From assembly GCA_947629565.1 (NCBI GenBank), contig CANREG010000003.1:1-64000 (forward strand): a stretch of DNA of 64,000 nt, read 5' to 3'. The notes below the pieces were generated by a model. That model saw only the letters and a list, made by a program, of their open reading frames with translations, did not search any database and had not been told where the DNA came from. Shown here piece by piece: positions 35,591-46,277 of the stretch (positions within the stretch are counted from its first letter, which is position 1; each line of letters begins with the position of its first letter). This DNA is from an uncultured Lachnospiraceae bacterium. Its GTDB lineage: Bacteria; Bacillota; Clostridia; Lachnospirales; Lachnospiraceae. The translations under genes and the position numbers were made by a program.

Positions 35591-37231
35591 TCATTGTCCA
35601 TTTTCCTCAAGTCCCTTTAATATAACATTAATTCTATGATTTGCCATATTATCGCACTTATTTTTAAGTTCGCTACAATATGCCAAAAGCCTATTTTTGT
35701 CTTCAAAATATAGTACATACATAATATTTTGAGATATTCTATACTTTTCTTCCGTCACACCACAAATCGGAAATAGCTTCTCATTATATAATGCATCTAC
35801 AGCCCCACGGATAGAATCTTTTAAATAGTTGTTACTTGCAAACTCTCTCAAGAAATAAGAATACTGATAAGCTTTTTCACCTTCTGCATTTTTTGAAAGA
35901 TATTCAACATAAGCTTTTACAGCCTCCTTCTTAATGTCCTCATTTAATTCTTTCACTATTTTTTTATTTATCGGCGACTGTATATAAAATGATTCAATTC
36001 CATATGTTAAATACTCTATTTTTCCTTTCATTACTTCTGCATAAATTATATCGTGCAATCTTTCTTTATACTCATTTAACATTTCTTTTATATCGATTTG
36101 CAAATGCCCACCCCAAATAATGTATTCATCAGCATATCGCATTAATTTCGCAATATTTGTCTCATGTTTAATACTTTCAGCCAAATATGGCAAAACCAGT
36201 TCTAATTCTTTATCAGATTTATAAAAATTTGCTTTTTCACCTGCATGAATAAAAATCTGGTACTCTACTTCAATCTCGTCTTCCAGTAAATCAATTTCAT
36301 TTTCATAATATTTTTTCAGCAGTTCAACCATGTTCCTACTAATTCGTGTTCCTTGAAGATAATTTCTATTGACTCTGTATTCAAGCAGGTTACTAATATT
36401 TTGCACTATATGCATTTCTAAATCACTCTGATTTTTTTCAGGTTCTTTATAATACAAATTATCAATCGACTCTACAACTATTCCAAAACATGCTAATCGT
36501 ATTTCATCGCAAAATTCATCCTTATAACCATCTTTCAATTTCAATTTTACATCATCATAAAAATTTTGTGCCTTTTGAAGAGTTCGCAAATTCTTTACAG
36601 CATGTTTACGCAAAAACTGGTTTATGAATCCATAATGAATATTTAATTTTTTCCAATCAACATTCTCAGAAGGTTCATTAATATAATATACTCTGTCAAT
36701 AACCTTTTCACTGTATTTATCAAATATTTCTCTTTGAGATAATTCCAAGATATTTGCCACTAAAATTATTTTAACATTGCTACATTTTTTTAATTCTTCT
36801 ATAATACCAAATACTTCTTCTAAATTAATGCTGTCACTCATTCTTTCCAAATCATCTATGACTATGAGATGAAGATCATTAAACTTTTCCGATGAACTCA
36901 AAAAAATCTCTTTTTCTTTTATCAGCAAAGTAAATACTTTTTTTACAACATCCATTTCTTGGGATATATCAGCCGCGATATCTATTATCCTTGATGTCAT
37001 TTCACTAATTTTTTTCTTACCGTTCAACGCTAGCTGAAAGAAAGCCTCATGATAAATTTCTTGAGCATCTTTAATTCCAAACATTGAAATATTACAAACA
37101 TTTTTGCTATCAGTTAGTGTTTGGCTAATAGCATACGATTTACCAACTCCCCAAGGTCCATCAAATAAAATACATTTATACGGTAAATCTCCATATTTAT
37201 CTATAATTTCTTTAATATAATCTGCTCTCAT
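35591..37231 (-). CDS. KAP-type P-loop NTPase
   Basis: A 546-residue protein with Walker A GPWGVGKS (25-32), Walker B LIVIDDLERM (122-131) and a following VANILEL sensor strand, then about 350 residues of helical repeats. This is the layout of KAP/YobI-like NTPases of the STAND-related group, many of which act in phage exclusion as sensors coupled to an effector. No membrane insertions, typical of classical KAP proteins, are visible. Start after GAGGAGAG. It lies 46 bp downstream of the type III restriction gene and heads the unrecognised 95-aa and 264-aa genes. Very A+T-rich. Confidence 0.75.
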   Translation of the reverse strand: MRADYIKEIIDKYGDLPYKCILFDGPWGVGKSYAISQTLTDSKNVCNISMFGIKDAQEIYHEAFFQLALNGKKKISEMTSRIIDIAADISQEMDVVKKVFTLLIKEKEIFLSSSEKFNDLHLIVIDDLERMSDSINLEEVFGIIEELKKCSNVKIILVANILELSQREIFDKYSEKVIDRVYYINEPSENVDWKKLNIHYGFINQFLRKHAVKNLRTLQKAQNFYDDVKLKLKDGYKDEFCDEIRLACFGIVVESIDNLYYKEPEKNQSDLEMHIVQNISNLLEYRVNRNYLQGTRISRNMVELLKKYYENEIDLLEDEIEVEYQIFIHAGEKANFYKSDKELELVLPYLAESIKHETNIAKLMRYADEYIIWGGHLQIDIKEMLNEYKERLHDIIYAEVMKGKIEYLTYGIESFYIQSPINKKIVKELNEDIKKEAVKAYVEYLSKNAEGEKAYQYSYFLREFASNNYLKDSIRGAVDALYNEKLFPICGVTEEKYRISQNIMYVLYFEDKNRLLAYCSELKNKCDNMANHRINVILKGLEENGQ

Positions 37232-37277
37232 GAACTCTCCTCAAAAATATTTTTTGTGCTGCTTTCACTTTTTACAT

Positions 37278-39947
37278 TTATAACCCCTTCACAATCTCCA
37301 TAAACCGATCATGTGAATACGCACCCTCATATCCCGGTTCTTTTCTTTGAAACACCATATAATACTTATACAATCTCCCTAACATAGAAGCTTTCGCCGC
37401 CCACTTTGAGCCGTTCTCCGCCTTCACCCTAGATTCAGAATTTTCCAGCTGGTCGCCTTTGGTTTCAATCAGTAGAATTTTTCCGCTTTCCGTCATTACA
37501 ATCAGATCAGGATATGCCGTAACTGCTCCATTGATTGCAAATCCTTTTCTGGAACTGTTTCTGTGCCACCACTTGACATTGGATAAAGCAGACAACTCCC
37601 ATACTACCTTTTTTTCATAATCATTATCAAATTGCTCTTCTTCCTCATAAAGAGACTTGGGTATAGTTGCTATCGTCTTAGCTGGAGCAATTACTTTTGA
37701 AAAATAGTATGTTGGTGCACACTGAATACGTTCCTGCTCTAGCCATAGGGCAAACTGTTCCGCCGCATATTCTTGTAATAATTGTTTTACTTTCTTCTCT
37801 ACAGCAACAATGTACGGATATGGTGATTGCTCTAAATCAGTCAATTGATCCTCTGTCATATTAGCCATAATTCGACTAACATATTCTTCCAATTCTCTGT
37901 CATTGACAGCATTTATTTTAGATATTTTTTTACATATCATACCTTTGCACAGTCTTCTTTTTTTGTCTGATGGTTGTGTATCAAACCATTCTTTCAAATA
38001 TTTTCGATCAAATCCCGACAACTGCCATGCCTTGGGCATTCCATCAACAGAATCTTCCACATCAACCTTGGCAATTTCTACAGAAACAGAATTGAAATCA
38101 ATTTCCGTATCTTTGCTTTTCAGGGAAAAGCCTTTATATAAATCCTCTTTTTCCAATAGAGCTGTTTCGCAATCTGAAAACAAACTTGGCCCTGTTTCAA
38201 TCACAAATTGTGGAATTTTTATATTTTTAATTTCATCTCTGAATTCTGGTTTAACTTCATATGTTTTCATTTTAACTTTTTCTTCTTCCGGAATACCTTG
38301 TAATATATCTTCATCATCATTATTCATTTCTTCCCAATAAACATTATTTTGGGCTTCTGCGTGGCTTAACATTGCTGTTATATCTTCCTCCACTTTAGAC
38401 ACTGTACCTAACATTTCCCCTTCATGTATAGCAGATGCGTCCTTCAGGATATCAGGAAACACACCTGTTAGCATATCGGTATTAATATCAGGCATGCCTT
38501 TTTCCACCATAACATCCGGCTGAGTAATGTTCTCCAATGATAATTGAACCCCTATTGGAGATTCCGTCACACATGCTTCTTCATCTCTTTCCAGAACTCG
38601 ATAATCTTTTTTACTAAATCCTGCTGCATTCAGACCTTTTACAACCTGTTCACAGCTTGCAAGAAAATCTGCGGATGAAGTGATAACATAAGAAAGATTT
38701 AATACATCCCGCTTACTAGCCTTTGTATAGGGCATTCTCAATACTCGCCCTAATATCTGCTCTACATCTACAACAGAACTTCTATTTGCCACCGTTGCTA
38801 AAATATAAGCAAACGGACAGTCCCATCCTTCCTTTAGCGCATTAATAGTTATGATATACCTGATTTCACAATTTCTTGACAACAAATCCTGCTTCTTAAT
38901 ATCGTCCCTATCGGCTGTTTTTATCGCAATCTGTTCCTCAGGTATTCCAATATCCAAAAGTATCTTTTTTATTTTTTCATAAGTGGTACTGTCATCCTTG
39001 TTTTTCGGTTCCGCCTGAAATAATACAATAGGGCGGATATATTTCCCGTCCTCCATCTGAGCAGCTTCATTTTCAAGTTTCTGTCTTAATCCAATTGCAC
39101 TAAGGAACACATCTTCCTGTGTCTTCCTATTATAAACAATAACCGGGAGCTTGATCATCTCTTCCTTTTTCAACTGCTTGGCATCAACAAATGAAATGAT
39201 ATTGCTCCTTTCTTTTGGCGTAGCTGTTAATTCCAGCACAAAGGAAGGGTTAAAATTTTGCAGCATCTCAACACTTAAATCGGAAGTGGCATGATGGCTC
39301 TCATCTACAATAACCACCGGATTTAATTTGCGTATGACCTGTATCAGCGCTGTTTCGTCAGTATTTTCAAGTAATGTTCCCTTGTCTGCTTTGAATCCGG
39401 CAAACTCAGCCAAATATCCATTTTCCTGATACGCTTTCCTGCCTTCTTTTTTGCTTGTCCGAAATGAATCGTAGCTCAATACAAATATGGATAAATGTTC
39501 CCCAACGCTCATCGGATTAAAATTCTGTCCAGTTAACAGTTGTTCCTTGGTATATACCTCGATACTACCGCCAAAATCTGCATTTATTTTCATCCGATAT
39601 GGGTGTCCGCTATCCTGTAGGGCGTTAATCGTCTGCTGCAAAATAGCATCTGACGGGACAAGCCATACAACTGCCATGGGATGAATATGCGGCATAGAAT
39701 CAAAAATTATTTTTATAGAACTTGCCGCTATAAATGTTTTGCCTCCTCCAGTGGGGACTTTCATACATACATGTGGAACACCCGATAAAACGGTATGATA
39801 AGGCGGCATCCCCTCTATTCCTACCGAAATCCCCTTTTCTTCCCATAATGTATTGTATGCCTGCTTAATGTTTTGCTTTTCGATCAGCAAATCTAAAAAA
39901 TGTTTCAGATCACCTAATACATTTTTCTGATATCCTTTTAATTCCAT
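37278..39947 (-). CDS. Type III restriction enzyme-like helicase-nuclease (Res)
   Basis: A 889-residue protein: superfamily 2 helicase core with Walker A TGGGKT (66-71), DESH (215-218), TATP (241-244) and a C-terminal helicase lobe with VEQILGRVLRMP. The C-terminal PD-(D/E)xK nuclease is visible as YPDLIV (Asp814) and LIETKGD (Glu828, Lys830). Type III enzymes cut DNA after translocation between two unmethylated head-to-head sites and need the Mod subunit for recognition. The Mod gene ends 11 bp upstream. The start follows AGGAG, which overlaps the Mod stop region, so the pair is coupled. All key residues are intact. Confidence 0.9.
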   Translation of the reverse strand: MELKGYQKNVLGDLKHFLDLLIEKQNIKQAYNTLWEEKGISVGIEGMPPYHTVLSGVPHVCMKVPTGGGKTFIAASSIKIIFDSMPHIHPMAVVWLVPSDAILQQTINALQDSGHPYRMKINADFGGSIEVYTKEQLLTGQNFNPMSVGEHLSIFVLSYDSFRTSKKEGRKAYQENGYLAEFAGFKADKGTLLENTDETALIQVIRKLNPVVIVDESHHATSDLSVEMLQNFNPSFVLELTATPKERSNIISFVDAKQLKKEEMIKLPVIVYNRKTQEDVFLSAIGLRQKLENEAAQMEDGKYIRPIVLFQAEPKNKDDSTTYEKIKKILLDIGIPEEQIAIKTADRDDIKKQDLLSRNCEIRYIITINALKEGWDCPFAYILATVANRSSVVDVEQILGRVLRMPYTKASKRDVLNLSYVITSSADFLASCEQVVKGLNAAGFSKKDYRVLERDEEACVTESPIGVQLSLENITQPDVMVEKGMPDINTDMLTGVFPDILKDASAIHEGEMLGTVSKVEEDITAMLSHAEAQNNVYWEEMNNDDEDILQGIPEEEKVKMKTYEVKPEFRDEIKNIKIPQFVIETGPSLFSDCETALLEKEDLYKGFSLKSKDTEIDFNSVSVEIAKVDVEDSVDGMPKAWQLSGFDRKYLKEWFDTQPSDKKRRLCKGMICKKISKINAVNDRELEEYVSRIMANMTEDQLTDLEQSPYPYIVAVEKKVKQLLQEYAAEQFALWLEQERIQCAPTYYFSKVIAPAKTIATIPKSLYEEEEQFDNDYEKKVVWELSALSNVKWWHRNSSRKGFAINGAVTAYPDLIVMTESGKILLIETKGDQLENSESRVKAENGSKWAAKASMLGRLYKYYMVFQRKEPGYEGAYSHDRFMEIVKGL

Positions 39948-39958
39948 CTATTTGTCTC

Positions 39959-41716
39959 CTACAATTTAGCTATGTCTCTGGGTATTTTCTTAAAAGTAAT
40001 ATTGTATTTCCTTAACAATTCATCGGACAGTGTACACATATCCGCATAAATCACATATCCATCAGCTTTTGTTTTAACTGTTGTCAAAAAATCTCTATCC
40101 AATATAGTTACTATTTCTTTTTCATAATAAAAATAGTAAGCAACATCATTATATGTAGATAAATAATAGACATTATCCTCCAAAGCACTATTCGCATATC
40201 CGGTTTTCGTCTCCATATACCAGATATAGTCACGAATTTTCTCCACATCTGCATTGGGATTCAGATCGCCGTATTCAAGAAGAAGTCTCTCTCCTAATTC
40301 ATAAAAACTGAAGTCTCCCCCTGTGCCTTCTACTTTTTTACTTTCTTCACCATATCCGTCAATAACCCTACGAACACGTTCTGCCGTAATGCTTTCCGCA
40401 TAATCCATCATTTCAATCAAGATAAATTTGCGGTTACCGCCATCCGCTTTGTTCATGTTGAGGACGGCATGGGCAGTAGTTCCTGAGCCGGCAAAAGAGT
40501 CTAAAATAATAGAATCTTGATTAGTCACACATTTTAGTACAAATTCAATTAATCTGCTTGGCTTAGGTGTATCAAACGTCGTTTTACCGGCAAAAATAGA
40601 TATCATTTCTTTCTTAGCCTCATCCGTATGTCCGGTCTCCTCATAGGACCAAAAATTAGTCACAGTCCTTCCTCCAACCTGATTCAAGTATGTTTTCTTT
40701 GCAATTCCTCCCATTCCGCCCTTAGTAAAGTAATACTTAGGCCACTTTCCTCTTTCATATACTGCTTGAGCTTTGGTTCTAGAATTTTCAAGTGTATCAA
40801 CAAGAACAATTCCTTTTACATCTTTCCTAATATCTTTTACTGAAATTCCACAAACTTCTGCTCTTTTCGCTTCATCATGTAAATCCGCCAATTTATACCT
40901 ACACCAGCCATTCATTATTTCTAAAGCTTGCTCCTGCCCAAATGTCCAACATCTTGCATTTCCCGGATAAATAAGTTCTCCTGTAAATGGATGTTGAATT
41001 GCGTAAACCATTCCCTGATGTGTTATTGCTCCCGGTGCAAATGCATTGTCAGTTCTCCAATCAGATACATCATTATCTGGATTAGCATATTTTGCATTCA
41101 TTTCTTTTGTTCTTGGCAATCTGTTTGGATTCCAATTAGGACATTTGCTATAAACCAGTATATGTTCCACCGCATTACTAATTCCCTTAGAATCATTTCT
41201 AGCTGCATATGTTCTTTGCCATGAAACATTAGATACAAAACAGTTTAAGCCAAACACTTCATCGCATATTAATTTTAAATTATAGATTTCATTATCATCA
41301 ATGCTAATAAAAATAGCACCGTCATCTGAAAGCAACTTTTGTAACAGTCTAAGTCTGGGATACATCATGCAAAGCCATTTATCATGTCTGGATAAATCTT
41401 CGCCTTCCTTTCCCACTACTTCTCCAAGCCACTTTTTAATCTTAGGATCATTCACATTATCATTATACACCCACCCTTCATTACCTGTATTATAAGGCGG
41501 ATCTATATAAATACACTTAATTTTTCCTTCATACTTTGGCAGCAAAGCCTTCAACGCTTCAAGATTATCCCCATGAATAATCATATTCTGGCTGCCATTA
41601 TCCTCTCTTGTCATCTTGCCATTTCCATAACTATATTTTCGTTCCAACATGCGATATGGAACTTCATTATGATGATTGATTACTTTATCTTTTCCAATCC
41701 AATTTAATGTAGGCAT
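39959..41716 (-). CDS. Type III DNA methyltransferase (Mod), beta class
   Basis: A 585-residue protein with DPPY (72-75, IYIDPPYNTGNEGW) before the AdoMet motif FAGSG (408-412, ILDSFAGSGTTAH), the order of beta-class N6-adenine or N4-cytosine methyltransferases. The central region (about 160-380) should hold the target recognition domain. It is the first gene of the minus-strand island series and directly precedes the Res gene, so it both modifies and gives specificity. The start follows GGAGGG at 4 nt. No simple-repeat tract, as in phase-variable mod genes, is visible. The 291 bp upstream of it (41717-42007) hold no gene I recognise. Confidence 0.92.
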   Translation of the reverse strand: MPTLNWIGKDKVINHHNEVPYRMLERKYSYGNGKMTREDNGSQNMIIHGDNLEALKALLPKYEGKIKCIYIDPPYNTGNEGWVYNDNVNDPKIKKWLGEVVGKEGEDLSRHDKWLCMMYPRLRLLQKLLSDDGAIFISIDDNEIYNLKLICDEVFGLNCFVSNVSWQRTYAARNDSKGISNAVEHILVYSKCPNWNPNRLPRTKEMNAKYANPDNDVSDWRTDNAFAPGAITHQGMVYAIQHPFTGELIYPGNARCWTFGQEQALEIMNGWCRYKLADLHDEAKRAEVCGISVKDIRKDVKGIVLVDTLENSRTKAQAVYERGKWPKYYFTKGGMGGIAKKTYLNQVGGRTVTNFWSYEETGHTDEAKKEMISIFAGKTTFDTPKPSRLIEFVLKCVTNQDSIILDSFAGSGTTAHAVLNMNKADGGNRKFILIEMMDYAESITAERVRRVIDGYGEESKKVEGTGGDFSFYELGERLLLEYGDLNPNADVEKIRDYIWYMETKTGYANSALEDNVYYLSTYNDVAYYFYYEKEIVTILDRDFLTTVKTKADGYVIYADMCTLSDELLRKYNITFKKIPRDIAKL

Positions 41717-42007
41717 ACTACCCTCCGTATTTACTGATTTTCTGTATTACACTTTCTAGGATTATGCGGTTTCTCTACATCTTTGGAAATAAGTCAAACA
41801 TTACCTTTCAATATTGCCCCGCTAATACGCCCCTCTTTGGAACACATCTAAATCCTGTGTGGTGCTATATTCCATATTCTTTCTGATTCTTTGGCTACTA
41901 AGTATTCCCTTACACATTTTCCGCAAAACATCAAATCATTTAACTATATTATATTTGTTATGGGAAAGACTTTCAACTATATTTTAAAATCAAATTATAC
42001 AAATATT

Positions 42008-42235
42008 TCATGCCACAAGCAACCTCTCTTTCATAATCGTATTATAAAATTCACTGTCCGGGTTAATTTCATGAATTTCAAACACATCAACTTTCTTATT
42101 TAGCACCTCCCGTAATTCCTCTGCAAGTGCAAAAACCTCAGTGAGCCTAAAGTTTTCTCCTCCATAAACCAAAAAATCTATATCACTATCTATCCTTGTT
42201 TCTCCCCTTGCATATGAACCAAACAAATAAATCTG
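42008..42235 (-). pseudogene. N-terminally truncated MNT-type nucleotidyltransferase
   Basis: The frame encodes the catalytic core GSYARGETRIDSDIDFLV (GSxARG...DxD) of minimal nucleotidyltransferases, followed by a normal C-terminus (about 75 residues in all). The usual 20-30 residues before LFGSYARG are missing: an in-frame TAG lies three codons upstream of the visible homology, and there is no ATG or ribosome site. Intact MntA-type proteins pair with HEPN toxins; no HEPN gene follows. It is a relic at the right edge of the island, 69 bp downstream of the tuf terminator. Confidence 0.7.
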
Positions 42236-42271
42236 CTACACCTGATATTTTACCAAAACTTCCAACCACGC

Positions 42272-42304
42272 AAAAAGGGATTCGGAGCCAACTCCGAATC
42301 CCTT
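42272..42304 (-). terminator. Terminator of the str operon (after tuf)
   Basis: On the minus strand a perfect 13-bp stem (AAGGGATTCGGAG / CTCCGAATCCCTT) with a 4-nt loop is followed by TTTTTG, 22 bp after the tuf stop. Confidence 0.9.
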
Positions 42305-42326
42305 AATTTTACTATGATTTTATCAA

Positions 42327-43514
42327 TTACTCAACAATCGTAGCCACACGACCAGAACCAACTGTTCTACCACCCTCGCGGATAGCGAATGTAAGACCCT
42401 GCTCCATAGCTACCGGATGAATCAACTCGATTGTCATCTCTACATTATCGCCAGGCATACACATCTCTGTACCGGAAGGTAACTCGCAAACGCCGGTTAC
42501 GTCTGTTGTTCTGAAGTAGAACTGTGGACGATAGTTATTGAAGAATGGTGTATGACGACCACCCTCGTCCTTGGTCAGAACGTAAACCTGAGCAGTAAAC
42601 TTCTTATGGCAGGTAACAGTACCTGGCTTAGCTACAACCTGTCCACGAACAATATCTGTTCTCTGGATACCACGAAGTAATGCGCCGATGTTATCACCAG
42701 CCTGAGCCTCGTCTAACAGCTTACGGAACATCTCGATACCGGTTACAACTGTCTTCTGTGTCTCTTCCTTAACACCGATGATCTCAACTTCATCATTTAA
42801 GTGAAGCACACCACGCTCTACTCTACCGGTTGCAACAGTACCACGACCGGTAATTGTAAATACGTCCTCTACAGGCATCAGGAATGGCTGATCTGTAGCA
42901 CGCTGTGGATCAGGAATATACTCATCAACAGTGTTCATTAACTCTAAGATCTTGTCGCCCCACTCGCCTGAAGGATCCTCTAATGCCTTAAGAGCGGAAC
43001 CCTTAACGATAGGACAATCCTTGAAACCATACTCCTCTAACTGCTCGGTAACTTCCATCTCAACTAACTCGATTAACTCGTCGTCATCTACCATATCGCA
43101 CTTATTTAAGAATACTACGATATAAGGAACGCCAACCTGACGAGACAATAAGATGTGCTCCTTTGTCTGAGCCATAACACCGTCAGTAGCAGCTACAACA
43201 AGGATAGCGCCGTCCATCTGAGCAGCACCGGTAATCATGTTCTTAACATAGTCGGCATGACCCGGGCAGTCAACGTGAGCATAATGTCTCTTCTCTGTCT
43301 CATACTCAACGTGAGCGGTAGAAATTGTGATACCTCTTTCTCTCTCTTCCGGAGCCTTATCGATATTCTCGAATGCAACAGCCTCACCAGTACCTAATCT
43401 CTCATGAAGAGTCTTTGTGATTGCTGCTGTTAAAGTAGTTTTACCATGATCTACGTGTCCGATTGTACCAATGTTACAATGTGGTTTCGTTCTTTCAAAC
43501 TTTGCTTTTGACAT
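42327..43514 (-). CDS. tuf: Translation elongation factor Tu
   Basis: A 395-residue GTPase that brings aminoacyl-tRNA to the ribosome. G1 [10 protein letters not shown]2 with RGITI, G3 DCPGHADY and G4 NKCDMVDD are intact, and domains II and III end [20 protein letters not shown] 43514 ([10 protein letters not shown]) is chosen over the longer frame to 43550: it has AAGGAGG 9 nt upstream and is the universal start. It is the last gene of the str operon, with a second promoter of its own (43570-43598) and a strong terminator. Confidence 0.98.
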   Translation of the reverse strand: MSKAKFERTKPHCNIGTIGHVDHGKTTLTAAITKTLHERLGTGEAVAFENIDKAPEERERGITISTAHVEYETEKRHYAHVDCPGHADYVKNMITGAAQMDGAILVVAATDGVMAQTKEHILLSRQVGVPYIVVFLNKCDMVDDDELIELVEMEVTEQLEEYGFKDCPIVKGSALKALEDPSGEWGDKILELMNTVDEYIPDPQRATDQPFLMPVEDVFTITGRGTVATGRVERGVLHLNDEVEIIGVKEETQKTVVTGIEMFRKLLDEAQAGDNIGALLRGIQRTDIVRGQVVAKPGTVTCHKKFTAQVYVLTKDEGGRHTPFFNNYRPQFYFRTTDVTGVCELPSGTEMCMPGDNVEMTIELIHPVAMEQGLTFAIREGGRTVGSGRVATIVE

Positions 43515-43569
43515 TTTATAATTCCTCCTTAAATTCGCCTCTTTGGGCATTTTTAATCAGCTAATACTG

Positions 43570-43598
43570 ATTATATTAGATACATCCAATATTTTCAA
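43570..43598 (-). promoter_or_regulatory. Internal promoter for tuf
   Basis: On the minus strand TTGAAA (43593-43598) and a perfect TATAAT (43570-43575) with a 17-bp spacer lie between fusA and tuf. This would allow extra EF-Tu synthesis. Confidence 0.75.
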
Positions 43599-43619
43599 GT
43601 ATTTTCTTTGTTATTTTAC

Positions 43620-45740
43620 CTAGTTACCCTTCTTTGCTGCCACAACTTTCTCCTGAATATTCTTAGGCGCCGGTTCATACTTCTCAAAGAACATAGAGTA
43701 ATTACCACGGCCCTGTGTAGAAGAACGGAGCTCTGTAGAGTAACCAAACATCTCTGCAAGGGGAACCAAAGCCCTTACAATCTTACCGCCGCCAAGGTCA
43801 TCCATACTCTGAATCTGGCCGCGCTTAGCATTCAGGCTTCCGATTACATCACCCATATACTCCTCAGGCATAGTAACTTCAACCTTCATAATCGGCTCTA
43901 ACAGAACCGGTGACGCCTTTGTCATTGCATCCTTAAATGCCATGGAACCGGCAATGTGGAATGCCATTTCGTTGGAATCGACTTCATGATAAGAACCGTC
44001 GTATACGGTAGCATGGATACCTACAACCGGGAATCCTGCAAGGATACCGGCCTTTGTAGCCTCCTCGATACCTTCTCCGACTGCCGGAATGTATTCCTTC
44101 GGAATCGCACCGCCGACAACCTCAGAATCAAACTTGAACAGCTCCTCGCCGTTGGCGTCCATAGGCTCGAACCGAACCTTACAGTGTCCGTACTGTCCAC
44201 GACCACCGGACTGCTTAGCATATTTGCTGTCTACATCTACCGCCTTGGTAATGGTCTCCTTATAAGCAACCTGAGGCGCACCAACATTAGCCTCTACCTT
44301 GAACTCACGAAGCAGACGGTCAACGATAATCTCTAAGTGAAGCTCACCCATACCGGCAATAATCGTCTGTCCGGTCTCCTGATTGGTGTGGGCTCTAAAT
44401 GTAGGATCTTCTTCCGCCAGCTTAGCCAGCGCCTCTCCTAACTTACCCTGTCCGGCTTTCGTCTTCGGCTCGATTGCAAGCTCGATAACCGGCTCCGGGA
44501 ATTCCATAGACTCAAGGATAACCGGGTGCTGCTCATCACAGATTGTATCACCGGTTGTCGTAAACTTAAATCCGACAGCAGCGGCGATATCACCGGAATA
44601 TACCTTGTCTAACTCTTCTCTCTTATTTGCATGCATCTGCAAGATACGGCCAACACGCTCTTTCTTGCCCTTTGTTGCATTTAACACATAGGAACCGGAA
44701 TTCATGGTACCGGAATATACCCGGAAGAACGCCAGCTTTCCTACGAACGGGTCTGCCATAATCTTAAATGCCAAGGCAGAGAACGGCTCCTCGTCAGATG
44801 AATGTCTTACGACCTCATTGCCATCCTCGTCAACGCCCTTAATATCCGGAATATCCGTCGGCGCAGGCATGAACTCCAAAATTGCATCTAACAGCTTCTG
44901 GACGCCCTTATTCTTGTAAGCAGAACCACAGCATACCGGAACTGCCTCACAGGTACAGGTACCCTTTCTCAAAGCCTTCTTTAAACTGTCAATAGACGGC
45001 TCCTCGCCCTCTAAATACTCCATCATCAAATCATCATCTAACTCGCAGATTTTCTCAACAAGCTCTGTATGATAATTCTCGGCATCATCCTTCATGTCGT
45101 CAGGGATATCGACAATAGAAATATCGTCTCCCTTCTCGTCATTATAAATGTATGCCTTCATCTCAAATAAATCAATGATTCCCTTAAAATCATCTTCCTT
45201 GCCGATTGGCAACTGGGTAATAATCGCATTCTTGCCAAGCCGCTCGCGAATCTGATCCACTGCGCCATAGAAGTTTGCGCCTAAAATGTCCATCTTATTG
45301 ATAAATGCCATTCTCGGTACATTATAGGTATCTGCCTGACGCCATACATTTTCTGACTGAGGCTCAACACCGCCCTTAGCACAGAATACGCCAACCGCAC
45401 CGTCAAGTACACGAAGGGAACGCTCTACTTCTACGGTAAAGTCCACATGGCCCGGAGTATCAATGATATTGATACGATGCTCCAAAGCGCCCGGCTTTGC
45501 CTTGCAGTTCTCCTGCTCTGTCCAGTGGCAGGTCGTAGCTGCGGAAGTAATTGTAATACCTCTTTCCTGCTCCTGCTCCATCCAGTCCATGGTAGCAGTA
45601 CCCTCGTGAGTATCACCAATCTTATAATTAACACCGGTATAATATAAGATACGCTCTGTAAGCGTGGTCTTACCAGCATCAATATGCGCCATAATACCGA
45701 TATTTCTGGTTCTCTCTAATGGATATTCTCTTCCAGCCAA
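43620..45740 (-). CDS. fusA: Translation elongation factor G
   Basis: A 706-residue ribosomal translocase GTPase. G1 [10 protein letters not shown]2 [12 protein letters not shown]3 DTPGHVDF and G4 NKMDILGAN are intact, and the domain IV loop motif GGRGQYGH is present. The start codon is TTG (45738-45740) with AAGGAGG 8 nt upstream; no ATG fits the family N-terminus [15 protein letters not shown]. Second half of the str operon, 38 bp after rpsG. Confidence 0.98.
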   Translation of the reverse strand: MAGREYPLERTRNIGIMAHIDAGKTTLTERILYYTGVNYKIGDTHEGTATMDWMEQEQERGITITSAATTCHWTEQENCKAKPGALEHRINIIDTPGHVDFTVEVERSLRVLDGAVGVFCAKGGVEPQSENVWRQADTYNVPRMAFINKMDILGANFYGAVDQIRERLGKNAIITQLPIGKEDDFKGIIDLFEMKAYIYNDEKGDDISIVDIPDDMKDDAENYHTELVEKICELDDDLMMEYLEGEEPSIDSLKKALRKGTCTCEAVPVCCGSAYKNKGVQKLLDAILEFMPAPTDIPDIKGVDEDGNEVVRHSSDEEPFSALAFKIMADPFVGKLAFFRVYSGTMNSGSYVLNATKGKKERVGRILQMHANKREELDKVYSGDIAAAVGFKFTTTGDTICDEQHPVILESMEFPEPVIELAIEPKTKAGQGKLGEALAKLAEEDPTFRAHTNQETGQTIIAGMGELHLEIIVDRLLREFKVEANVGAPQVAYKETITKAVDVDSKYAKQSGGRGQYGHCKVRFEPMDANGEELFKFDSEVVGGAIPKEYIPAVGEGIEEATKAGILAGFPVVGIHATVYDGSYHEVDSNEMAFHIAGSMAFKDAMTKASPVLLEPIMKVEVTMPEEYMGDVIGSLNAKRGQIQSMDDLGGGKIVRALVPLAEMFGYSTELRSSTQGRGNYSMFFEKYEPAPKNIQEKVVAAKKGN

Positions 45741-45778
45741 GATTTTTTCCTCCTTGTTTTAATACTATCAAGATACGA

Positions 45779-46249
45779 CTAGAATCTGTAATGTGCAAAT
45801 GCCTTGTTTGCCTCTGCCATCTTGTGCATATCTTCTTTCTTCTTTACTGCTGCACCCGTATTGTTGGCTGCATCCATTAATTCTTTGGCAAGTCTCTCCT
45901 CCATTGTCTTCTCACTTCTGCTGCGTGAGTAAGTAGTCAGCCAGCGAAGAGCCAATGCCTGTCTCCTGTCAGGTCTTACATCAATAGGCACCTGATAGGT
46001 AGCGCCGCCGATTCGTCTTGCCTTTACTTCCAATACCGGCATAATGTTGTTAAGCGCCTCTTCAAATACTTCCAAAGCAGGCTTGCCGGTCTCATTGGCA
46101 ACACGCTCAAATGCGCCATATACAATCTTCTGGGCCACACCCTTCTTACCATCAAGCATAATGTTGTTGATAAGCTTGGTAACCACTTTGCTATTATAAA
46201 TCGGATCCGCTAAAACGTCTCTCTTTTGAATATGTCCTTTACGTGGCAC
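45779..46249 (-). CDS. rpsG: 30S ribosomal protein S7
   Basis: A 156-residue primary 16S rRNA-binding protein of the small-subunit head; full family length ([16 protein letters not shown] to AHYRF). It starts with GTG (46247-46249) and has GGAGGGA upstream. A hairpin lies in the 193-bp interval after rpsL, where S7 represses the operon in Escherichia coli. Confidence 0.98.
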   Translation of the reverse strand: MPRKGHIQKRDVLADPIYNSKVVTKLINNIMLDGKKGVAQKIVYGAFERVANETGKPALEVFEEALNNIMPVLEVKARRIGGATYQVPIDVRPDRRQALALRWLTTYSRSRSEKTMEERLAKELMDAANNTGAAVKKKEDMHKMAEANKAFAHYRF

Positions 46250-46277
46250 GTTACTTCCCTCCTGTTATATTTTTCGC

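Noticed and set aside
41717-42007. HEPN toxin gene expected beside the MNT remnant
   Set aside because: No frame with HEPN motifs exists in the interval; translated fragments are interrupted and unrecognised.
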